64,000 bases of DNA from JALHVH01 sp963773685 (GTDB taxonomy: Bacteria; Acidobacteriota; Aminicenantia; Aminicenantales; Saccharicenantaceae), in contig CAVZBY010000002.1 in NCBI GenBank assembly GCA_963773685.1, positions 1-64,000 on the forward strand, in the 5' to 3' direction. Each line of letters starts with the position of its first letter. The stretch's first letter is position 1. The notes under the pieces are model-generated. The model searched no databases. It saw only the letters and a list, made by a program, of their open reading frames with translations, and had not been told where the DNA came from. Positions 26,657-33,551 of the stretch are shown here, piece by piece. Both the position numbers and the translations under genes were made by a program.

Positions 26657-27846
26657 GACTCCTTGGCCGCCCCCGCCCTGCCGGGGCCGCCGAAGGCTTT
26701 CACGGCGAGACGGGCAACCTCCTTGAGGGGAAGGCGGGTCTTCGCGGAGACCTTCAGGCAGTCCTCGTATTCCGGCTGGATGGTGACGGCTTCGCCGCCC
26801 AGGCGGGACACCTTGATCGCGATCTCCTCGCCGCGGACGCGCACCCTGCGGAATTCTCTCGCCAGGATCCGCCTCTCCACGGGGTAGAAACGGACCCCGA
26901 TGGAGCTCGTCTCGCGGAAGACGGCCTCGATCAGGTCCTCCATTCTATCAGCGCCGGCGAGAAGGGTCAATTTCGTGGCCAGCCGGCCCTTCTTCATGAC
27001 GACGGGGGTCAGGAACGCGTCCAGGGCCCCGAGCTCCAGGGACCGGTCGAGGAAGCGGGCGAGGACCTGTGGGGTCGCGTCGTCGACGGTCGTCTCGATG
27101 ACGCGGACATTCTTCGCCGCGTCGAACGCCCGTTCTTCCCCATAAAAGGCCCGGAGGATATTGGGGAGGCCGGGGAGCTCCCGGCTCCCGGCTCCGGCGC
27201 CGACCCGGCCGTAGGTGATCTCCGGGAAGCGGACGAACTCCCGGGCGAGGGTCGAGACGATGGCCGCCCCGGTCGGCGTCACGAGCTCCACTTCAGGCCC
27301 GGCGGAATAGACCGGGACTCCCTTGAGCAGCTCGGCCACGGCAGGCGGGGGGACGGGGAGGACGCCGTGGGAGGTTTTGACGAAGCCCGAGCCGACGTTG
27401 AGGGGCGAACAGAAGATTGCCCCGATGTCCAGGGCGTCGAGCAGCCAGCAGGCGCCGAGCACGTCCACGAGCGCGTCGTCGGCCCCGGCCTCGTGGAGGT
27501 GTACCGAACGGAGCGGGCGGCCGTGGACCTTCGCTTCGGCCTCGAACAGCCTCCGGAAGATCTTCCGTCCCTGGGCCTTGACGCCCGGGGGGAACGGGCT
27601 ACGATCGACGATGCGCTCGATGTCGGCCAAGGTCCTTTCCACGGGCCTCTTGCGCTCGACGAGGACGTCGACCTTGAGCGCGCGCAGATGGGACCGCTCG
27701 GTCTCATGGACGCGGACCCGGACGGGAAGCTTCAGCCGAGCCATGGCGTCGATGAAGCGGTTCTTCCCCGCGCCCAGATCGAGAAGCGCTCCGAGGATCA
27801 TGTCCCCGCTCAGCCCCGACGATGCGTCGAAATATACGTATTTCAT
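26653..27846 (-). CDS. larC: LarC, nickel-pincer cofactor nickel insertase
   Basis: LarC inserts nickel into the pyridinium bis-thiocarboxylate mononucleotide that becomes the cofactor of lactate racemase-type enzymes. The start is MKYVYFDASSGLSGDMILGAL (27846), a hallmark N-terminus; upstream in-frame codons are excluded because they overlap the promoter. HLHEAGADDALVDVLG and PTGAAIVSTLAREF are family motifs. It is read as one continuous protein of about 397 residues, without the programmed frameshift known in some LarC genes. LarB, LarE and LarA are not in the window, so their presence elsewhere would be expected. Confidence 0.92.
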   Translation of the reverse strand: MKYVYFDASSGLSGDMILGALLDLGAGKNRFIDAMARLKLPVRVRVHETERSHLRALKVDVLVERKRPVERTLADIERIVDRSPFPPGVKAQGRKIFRRLFEAEAKVHGRPLRSVHLHEAGADDALVDVLGACWLLDALDIGAIFCSPLNVGSGFVKTSHGVLPVPPPAVAELLKGVPVYSAGPEVELVTPTGAAIVSTLAREFVRFPEITYGRVGAGAGSRELPGLPNILRAFYGEERAFDAAKNVRVIETTVDDATPQVLARFLDRSLELGALDAFLTPVVMKKGRLATKLTLLAGADRMEDLIEAVFRETSSIGVRFYPVERRILAREFRRVRVRGEEIAIKVSRLGGEAVTIQPEYEDCLKVSAKTRLPLKEVARLAVKAFGGPGRAGAAKES

Positions 27847-27909
27847 GTTCCTGCCTCGAGCCGGGCGGAACCGTCCTTGTGGTCCCTCTCGTCTCCGGCC
27901 TTTCGTCCT

Positions 27910-27939
27910 AGGATAGCAGATAAAGGGGTCAGGTCTCAA
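27910..27939 (-). promoter_or_regulatory. Candidate promoter of larC-folE-metG spanning the repeat boundary
   Basis: TTGAGA (27934-27939), inside the left arm of the 90-bp inverted repeat, and TATCCT (27910-27915) outside it are 18 nt apart on the minus strand. If real, the element supplies the -35 of the operon. Confidence 0.4.
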
Positions 27940-28013
27940 CTTTTCAACATGGCGGGGCCCTTGAGCGGCCGGCCTCTCAGTCCCATTTGTTGAAAAGTTG
28001 AGACCTGACCCCT
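27924..28013. repeat. 90-bp element with 26-bp perfect inverted ends (REP/RAYT-like)
   Basis: Two perfectly complementary 26-bp arms (27924-27949 and 27988-28013) beginning AGGGGTCAGGTCTCAA flank 38 bp. No coding frame is present. The arm sequence resembles, from memory, the recognition repeats that accompany REP-associated tyrosine (Y1) transposases. It lies in the divergent gap between larC and mtnP and could also fold into a strong bidirectional hairpin. Confidence 0.75.
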
Positions 28014-28016
28014 CTC

Positions 28017-28045
28017 TTGACTTGCCCTTTCAATGAAGATATATC
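28017..28045 (+). promoter_or_regulatory. Candidate promoter of mtnP operon
   Basis: TTGACT (28017-28022) starts 3 bp beyond the right arm of the inverted repeat. TATATC (28040-28045) follows at 17-nt spacing. The start near 28052 gives an 18-nt leader with a GAGGAGG site before ATG 28070. Confidence 0.5.
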
Positions 28046-28069
28046 ATTAGTCTCTAACGAGGAGGCAAC

Positions 28070-28957
28070 ATGGCCCTTTCGACGGATACACTCCCGCCGG
28101 CGGATATCGGGATCCTGGGCGGTACCGGTCTCTACGAGATCGACGGCCTTCAGGATGTCCGGGAGGTCCCGCTCCACACGCCTTTCGGCAGTCCGTCGGA
28201 CGCTTTCGTCACCGGGACGCTGGACGGGCGGCGCGTCGCCTTTCTCAGCCGCCACGGTCGGGGGCACCGCTTCCTGCCCGCGGAGGTCAACTATCGGGCC
28301 AACGCCTTCGGCTTCAAGATGCTGGGCGTCCGGAAGGTCATCTCGGTGAGCTCGGTCGGGTCGCTCAAGGAAGAGGTTCGGCCCAGGGACATCCTGCTCG
28401 CCGACCAGTTCTACGACAGGACCCGGCGCCCCAACACGTTCTTCGGCGACGGGATCGTCGCCCATATCGGGTTCGCCCGGCCGGTCTGTCCGGCCCTGTC
28501 CCGCGCCCTTTACGAGATCGGGACCGGTCTCGGCCTCCGGATGCACCTCGGCGGGACGTATATCTGCATCGAAGGGCCGGCGTTCTCGACGATCGCCGAG
28601 TCCCGGACCTACCGGTCATGGGGCTGCGACGTCATCGGCATGACGGGGGCGACCGAAGCCCGACTTTTCCGCGAGGCCGAGATCTGCTACGCCACCCTCA
28701 ATCTCGTCACCGATTACGACGTCTGGCGGGAGGAGGGGGAGAGCGTCAGCGTCAGCCTCATCCTCGAGAACCTCAGCCGCAATATCGAGAACGCCAAGGC
28801 CCTCGTCCGGAAGGCCGTCGCCTCCCTCCCCGAGGGGCCCGTCGGGGCCTGCGAATGCGCCGACGCCCTCCGGGGGGCCATCGTCACCAAGCCGGCCTTC
28901 ATTTCCCGGGAGTCGAGAGACCGGCTCAAGCCTCTCATCGGGAAATACCTGCCGTGA
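28070..28957 (+). CDS. mtnP: S-methyl-5'-thioadenosine phosphorylase (MTAP/PNP family)
   Basis: Splits methylthioadenosine to adenine and methylthioribose-1-phosphate, recycling the by-product of polyamine or homoserine-lactone synthesis. IGILGGTGLYEI (residues 13-24), SRHGRGHRFLP phosphate site, the VSSVGSLKEEVRPRDI strand, YICIEGPAFST and VTDYDVW are present. The TDYD aspartates indicate 6-aminopurine preference, as in MTA phosphorylase, over guanosine-type PNP. Length 295 is typical. It is followed 10 bp later by a PfkB kinase. Confidence 0.9.
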   Translation: MALSTDTLPPADIGILGGTGLYEIDGLQDVREVPLHTPFGSPSDAFVTGTLDGRRVAFLSRHGRGHRFLPAEVNYRANAFGFKMLGVRKVISVSSVGSLKEEVRPRDILLADQFYDRTRRPNTFFGDGIVAHIGFARPVCPALSRALYEIGTGLGLRMHLGGTYICIEGPAFSTIAESRTYRSWGCDVIGMTGATEARLFREAEICYATLNLVTDYDVWREEGESVSVSLILENLSRNIENAKALVRKAVASLPEGPVGACECADALRGAIVTKPAFISRESRDRLKPLIGKYLP

Positions 28958-28967
28958 GGGCGCGCCC

Positions 28968-29867
28968 ATGAGCCTGGTCATCGTCGGGTCCCTGGCCTTC
29001 GACACCATCGAAACGCCGACGGAGCGCCGCGAGAGGATCGTCGGCGGCTCCGGGACCTATTGCGCGCTGGCCGCGAGCTTCTTCACGAAGCCCCGCGTCG
29101 TGGGCGTCGTCGGCCGCGATTTCCCCAAGAAGACCCTGGACTTCCTGAGGTCGCGGAAGATCGACCTCAAAGGCGTCGAGGTGAGACGGGGAAAGACCTT
29201 CCATTGGGAGGGCCGCTACGGACAGGACCCCAACCAGCGGACGACCGTCCGGACGGACCTCAACGTCTTCGCCGATTTCAAACCGTGCCTGCCGCCCTCG
29301 TACCGTTCCGCGGACATCCTCTACCTGGCCAACATCGATCCCGACCTCCACGGCCCCGTCCTCGCCCAGGCGAAGAAGCCGCGCCTTGTGGCGATGGACA
29401 CGATCCGCTATTGGATCGAGACCAAGCCCGACGCCGTCGTCCGGGAGCTCGGGCGCGTGGACGTTTACTTCGCCAACGACGAGGAGGTCAAGCTCCTAGC
29501 CGGCGACGCCAACCTGGTCCGGGCGGGGAAGAAGCTGCTGAAGTACGGGCCGTCCCTCGTCGTCGCCAAGAAGGGGGAGCACGGGGCCCTCGTCTTCGGC
29601 CGGGACTTCGTCTTCGGCGTCCTGGCCCGGCCGTGCGACGAGGTCGTCGACCCGACCGGGGCGGGGGACAGCTTCGCCGGCGGGTTCCTGGGGCACCTCG
29701 ACCGGGTCCCCCGGGCGACGGGCCGGGAGCTGCGGCGGGCCGCCGTCTACGGGAGCATTATCGCGTCGTTCGTCATCGAGGACTTCGGCGTCGACCGGTT
29801 CCTGACGCTCCGGCCGGAGGAGATCGACGCCCGCTATCGCGAATTCCGGAAGCTGGTATCCTTTTGA
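28968..29867 (+). CDS. PfkB-family sugar/nucleoside kinase
   Basis: A 299-residue ribokinase-fold kinase. GGSGTYCALAASFF is the N-terminal substrate loop and DPTGAGDSFAGGFLG holds the catalytic Asp and the ATP anion hole. Position 10 bp after mtnP and 16 bp before a tryptophanase gene points to one operon. A role on the nucleoside or pentose released by methylthioadenosine or adenosine salvage is plausible, but substrate cannot be read from sequence; adenosine, ribose or inosine kinases are alternatives. Confidence 0.85.
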   Translation: MSLVIVGSLAFDTIETPTERRERIVGGSGTYCALAASFFTKPRVVGVVGRDFPKKTLDFLRSRKIDLKGVEVRRGKTFHWEGRYGQDPNQRTTVRTDLNVFADFKPCLPPSYRSADILYLANIDPDLHGPVLAQAKKPRLVAMDTIRYWIETKPDAVVRELGRVDVYFANDEEVKLLAGDANLVRAGKKLLKYGPSLVVAKKGEHGALVFGRDFVFGVLARPCDEVVDPTGAGDSFAGGFLGHLDRVPRATGRELRRAAVYGSIIASFVIEDFGVDRFLTLRPEEIDARYREFRKLVSF

Positions 29868-29883
29868 TCAAGGGGGGAGGAAC

Positions 29884-31269
29884 ATGCCGGACATGAAGAT
29901 GCCCATGGAGCCGTTCCGCATCAAGGTCGTCGAGCCGCTCTCCTCGACGACCCGCAAGGAACGCGAAGAGCTCCTCGTGCGGGCGGGATTCAATGTCTTC
30001 CAGATCCCCGCCGATAAGGTCCTCATCGACCTCCTCACGGATTCCGGGACGTCGGCCATGAGCGACGACCAGTGGGCCGGCATGATGGTCGGGGACGAAT
30101 CCTACGCGGGCTGCAAGAACTTCTTCCATTTCGAGGCCTCGGTCAGGGACATCTTCGGCTTCGCCCATGTCATCCCGACCCATCAGGGGAGGGCCGCCGA
30201 GGGGATCCTGTTCCAGACGCTCCTCCGCAAGGGCGATTTCGTGCCGAGCAACATCCATTTCGACACGACCCGGGCGAACATCGAGGTCCGGGGCGGCCGG
30301 GCCGTCGACCTGGCCGCCCGGGCGGCCTACGATCCCGACACCCTTCAGCCGTTCAAGGGCGATATGGATATCGCGAAGCTCAAGGCCTTCATCGAGGCGA
30401 AGGGAAAGGCCCGGATCCCCCTGGTCATGATGACCATTACCAACAACAGCGGCGGGGGCCAGCCGGTCTCGATGAAGAACATCCGGGAGGCGAGCCAGGT
30501 CTGCCGACGCCGCGGCATCCCCTTCTTCTTCGACGCCTGCCGCTTCGCCGAGAACGCCTACTTCATCAAGATGCGGGAGAAGGGCTACGCCGGGAAATCC
30601 ATCCTGGAGATCGCCCAGGAGATGTTCTCCTACGCCGACGGGGCGACCATGAGCGCCAAGAAGGACGCCCTGGTCAACATCGGCGGCTTCGTCACCCTCG
30701 ACGACGACGCCCTGGCCGAGAAGCTCAAGAACGCCCTCATCCTGAGCGAGGGGTTCCCGACGTATGGAGGGCTGGCGGGGCGGGACCTCGAAGCCGTCGC
30801 CCGCGGGCTCCGGGAGGTCCTCGACGAGCGCTACCTCGAGCACCGCACGGCCCAGATCGCCTACCTGGGCTCCCTCCTCGAAGCCGGCGGCGTGCCTTTC
30901 GTCAGGCCCACGGGCGGGCACGCCATCTACCTTCTGGCCGACAGGTTCCTTCCCCACATTCCCCGTCATCAGTACCCGGGCTGGGCCCTGACCGTCGCCC
31001 TCTATCGCGAGGCCGGGATCCGGACCGTCGAGATCGGCGGCGTGATGTTCGCCAGAAAAGAGCCTCGGACGGGCCGGGAGATCTTCCCCGCGCTCGAGCT
31101 CGTCCGGCTTGCCGTCCCCCGTCGTGTTTATACGGCATCGCACCTGGCCTATGTGGCCGAGTCGCTCATCGAGCTCCTGGCGAACCGGGATAAGGTCCGG
31201 GGCCTGAGGATCGTCCGGGAGTCGCCCTTCCTGCGCCATTTCACGGCCCGGCTCGAAGAGGTTGGATAG
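29884..31269 (+). CDS. tnaA: Tryptophanase/tyrosine phenol-lyase family enzyme, residues favour tryptophanase
   Basis: A PLP beta-eliminating lyase of 461 residues that would break tryptophan (or tyrosine) into indole (or phenol), pyruvate and ammonia. SAKKDALVNIGG holds the PLP Lys260; FDACRFAENA and PTHQGRAAE are family motifs. Two specificity positions look tryptophanase-like: Asp127 in HFDTTR, where tyrosine phenol-lyase has Thr, and Ile384 in VEIGG, where it has the substrate-binding Arg. The C-terminal LVRLAVPRRVYT and LRHFTARL are shared or lyase-like. No TnaC-type leader precedes it; it is third in the mtnP operon with GGGAGG upstream. Specificity is moderately sure. Confidence 0.85.
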   Translation: MPDMKMPMEPFRIKVVEPLSSTTRKEREELLVRAGFNVFQIPADKVLIDLLTDSGTSAMSDDQWAGMMVGDESYAGCKNFFHFEASVRDIFGFAHVIPTHQGRAAEGILFQTLLRKGDFVPSNIHFDTTRANIEVRGGRAVDLAARAAYDPDTLQPFKGDMDIAKLKAFIEAKGKARIPLVMMTITNNSGGGQPVSMKNIREASQVCRRRGIPFFFDACRFAENAYFIKMREKGYAGKSILEIAQEMFSYADGATMSAKKDALVNIGGFVTLDDDALAEKLKNALILSEGFPTYGGLAGRDLEAVARGLREVLDERYLEHRTAQIAYLGSLLEAGGVPFVRPTGGHAIYLLADRFLPHIPRHQYPGWALTVALYREAGIRTVEIGGVMFARKEPRTGREIFPALELVRLAVPRRVYTASHLAYVAESLIELLANRDKVRGLRIVRESPFLRHFTARLEEVG

Positions 31270-31287
31270 GTTGCTGCTCCGGATTCC

Positions 31288-31503
31288 GGGGTTCGTTACG
31301 CAGGCGCGGTAACGGAGCTGACCCTCTCCCCCCGACCCCGGGAACCAGTCCCGTCGGTTCCCCCTCCCAACCACTGACGGAGACACTGACATCCAGCCCC
31401 CTTTGAATTCCAAGGGGGCAGGGGGATTAAGATACTGATAAGTAGTAAGTGTCTCCGGTACTCATAGGGGCTTCGGGCCAGCATCCATCACCGCCCACGA
31501 ACC
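31288..31503. repeat. Palindromic intergenic repeat, copy 3 (interrupted)
   Basis: A 216-bp copy of the element at 2209-2359, starting GGGGTTCGTTACG and ending near CACGAACC. It keeps the GAGCTGACCCTC and GGGCCAGCATCCATCACCGC flanks, but its central block is replaced by foreign sequence carrying its own inverted ends (31378-31457). It fills the gap after the tryptophanase gene. Confidence 0.75.
31378..31457. mobile_element. 80-bp miniature inverted-repeat insertion nested in the palindromic repeat
   Basis: Perfect 10-bp ends CGGAGACACT and AGTGTCTCCG enclose about 60 bp with an internal hairpin (CCCCCTT...AAGGGGG). It replaces the centre of the surrounding repeat, as seen by comparison with copies 1 and 2. 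It carries no gene and would depend on a transposase elsewhere. No obvious target duplication could be defined by eye. Confidence 0.55.
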
Positions 31504-31534
31504 TCGGGATCCGGAGGCGTACTATTTTAATAGA

Positions 31535-31563
31535 TTGATTTTTTCCCGCTCGTGTGTTATTCA
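31535..31563 (+). promoter_or_regulatory. Candidate promoter of barrel/PKD gene pair
   Basis: TTGATT (31535-31540) and TATTCA (31558-31563) are 17 nt apart in an AT-rich stretch. The start near 31570 leaves about 11 nt with AAGGGGA before ATG 31581. Confidence 0.45.
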
Positions 31564-31580
31564 GGACCCACAAGGGGAAC

Positions 31581-33536
31581 ATGAAGCGGCACATCGTCGC
31601 CCTCGTTGCTTTAGGATGGGCGGGACAGGCGGCTCTTTCCGCGCGGCCTGCGCCCGAAAACTTCATCATCGAGCACGCCCCGGTCGTATCCTACCGGGCC
31701 GGGGAAGGCCTGACCATCGCCGCGCGGGCTCCGGGGGCCAGGGGGATGAAGATCTTCTTTCGCTTCCCCGGCGTCGATGAATTCCAGGTCCGGAAGATGA
31801 CCCGGGGGTCCGGAGACGATTTCACCTACGCGCTCGATTCGCGCGAGGTTACGGGGACGTCCTTCGATTATTACGTCGAGGCGGAGCGCAAGGCCGAGAT
31901 CGCGTTCCTCCCGGCTGGGGCTCCGGCGGCGTTCTTCACGGCGGCCGGAGAAGGAGGAACGCCGCCCGTGATCCCGGGCGATCTGCCCTCTCCCTCGCCG
32001 GCGGAGGGGAAGGTGACCTGGCCGGTCTCCCTGACCGGGACGGCCCAGGCGGTCATGTATGAAAAGGACGAGGCGTCCACGCCCAAGGATCTGCCGCTCG
32101 CCGGGAACGTCCGCATCGCCGCGGATTATCGGAAAGGGGACACGAACGTCGTCTTCGACAGCACGTTCACCTATTCCAATACTCCCGTCCCGGGGGAAAA
32201 GAGCATCGATCTCGCCAACATGGCCGTATCCGTCGTCCACGACAAGCATTCGCTCAGGGCGGGCGACGTCAATATCAACGAATCCGAGTTCACCGTCCAG
32301 GGGCTCGGAAGGCGCGGTCTCGAATACGCCTATGCCGGCGCGAAGGCCTCGGTCCATATCTTCGACATCAATTCCCAACAGCCGCGGGGCTTCGACGGGT
32401 TCGGGGTACCGAGGGCCGCCCTGAACATCTTCGGCGGCGCGGTCGGGTACAAATTCTTGAAGGACGCCGTCTCCCTGAAGGCCGTCTACCTCTCCGGAAA
32501 GGACGACCCCACCCGCGGCGTCAACGTCTCGGAATCCTATTTCAACGCCCGCGGGCGGAAGGGCAATGTCTTCGCCCTCATCGAGGAGACGAGCCTGTTC
32601 CGGAACAAGCTTACCCTCGGGGCGGAATATGCCCGGAGCGAGTTCGACGGCGACATCTCCGACGGCTCGGGATCGCGGAGGGACAGCGCCTGGCGCGTCG
32701 GCGGGACGTTCCGCTCGGGGATCGTCCAGGCGGGAGCGGTCTACCGATTCATCGGCGGGGCCTTCAATCCCATCGGCTTCCAATACTTCGCCAACGACCG
32801 GCAGGGGCTCGAAGCCAATGTCGGCCTGTCCAAGGGCCGTTTCAGCCTGACCGGGGCGTTCCAATCCCAGCAGGACAACGTCAAGGACGATTCGGCGCGA
32901 GATACAACGGAGAACATGAACGGGAACCTCAGCTTCATGTGGAGCATCTCCGACAAGGTCTCCCTGAACCTGGGCTATCAAAGGAGCGAACAGGACACGT
33001 CCCGGGAGAACGCAACGCCCCTGTTCCCGCAGGACAGCACGACGGACCAGGTCTCGGGCGCCCTGATGGTCACGTTCAGCCCTTCGGCGAGCCTGAACCT
33101 CCAGCTCGCCAACGCCACCGCCTCGAGCAAGACCTCGCCCCAGGGCAATAACACCGGGCTCAACTTCAATCTCGGCGGGGCGTTCCGTATGGGCTCCCGG
33201 CTCTGCTTTGCCCCGACCCTGGGCTATGCCAACGCGAAGAACAAGTTCACTGGGGAGCGCCAGCTGACGTATAACTCGTACCTGACCGCCGAGGTCACCA
33301 TCGTTCCCGAATGGTTCGCGACCTCCATCCAGGGCGGATACTCGCGCTCGGACAACGGTTCGATGGGCAAGTCGGACGCCCTTAACGTCTCGGGCATGCT
33401 CAGTCTCCAGCTGAAGAAGCTGATCAAGGCCGGCACGGTGACGTTGTCCGTCAGGGGCAATTATGGCAGGACCAAGATGCCCGGATACTCGAATACGATT
33501 TCCGCGATCCTGGCCCAGTGCGATTTTGCGTTCTAG
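31581..33536 (+). CDS. Predicted outer-membrane beta-barrel protein with N-terminal periplasmic domain
   Basis: I do not recognise a named family. After a signal peptide (LVALGWAGQAALSA) residues about 20-115 form an Ig-like beta domain (VSYRAGEGLTIAARAP, FDYYVEAE). A Pro-rich linker follows, then a large barrel with many amphipathic strands of alternating aromatics, ending in QCDFAF with terminal Phe. ATG 31581 follows AAGGGGA; the earlier in-frame start at 31554 overlaps the -10. It precedes the PKD protein by 15 bp, so the two are probably made and work together at the cell surface. Porin or secretion-partner roles are possible. Confidence 0.72.
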   Translation: MKRHIVALVALGWAGQAALSARPAPENFIIEHAPVVSYRAGEGLTIAARAPGARGMKIFFRFPGVDEFQVRKMTRGSGDDFTYALDSREVTGTSFDYYVEAERKAEIAFLPAGAPAAFFTAAGEGGTPPVIPGDLPSPSPAEGKVTWPVSLTGTAQAVMYEKDEASTPKDLPLAGNVRIAADYRKGDTNVVFDSTFTYSNTPVPGEKSIDLANMAVSVVHDKHSLRAGDVNINESEFTVQGLGRRGLEYAYAGAKASVHIFDINSQQPRGFDGFGVPRAALNIFGGAVGYKFLKDAVSLKAVYLSGKDDPTRGVNVSESYFNARGRKGNVFALIEETSLFRNKLTLGAEYARSEFDGDISDGSGSRRDSAWRVGGTFRSGIVQAGAVYRFIGGAFNPIGFQYFANDRQGLEANVGLSKGRFSLTGAFQSQQDNVKDDSARDTTENMNGNLSFMWSISDKVSLNLGYQRSEQDTSRENATPLFPQDSTTDQVSGALMVTFSPSASLNLQLANATASSKTSPQGNNTGLNFNLGGAFRMGSRLCFAPTLGYANAKNKFTGERQLTYNSYLTAEVTIVPEWFATSIQGGYSRSDNGSMGKSDALNVSGMLSLQLKKLIKAGTVTLSVRGNYGRTKMPGYSNTISAILAQCDFAF

Positions 33537-33551
33537 GAGAGGCCGAAGATC

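Noticed and set aside
29868..29883. TnaC-like leader before the tryptophanase gene
   Set aside because: Only 16 bp separate it from the kinase gene; no leader frame with Trp codons fits.
2209..31503. Reading the three ~150-bp repeats as a CRISPR array or riboswitch
   Set aside because: Copies are tens of kilobases apart, lack spacers and lie in unrelated contexts, two of them downstream of genes.
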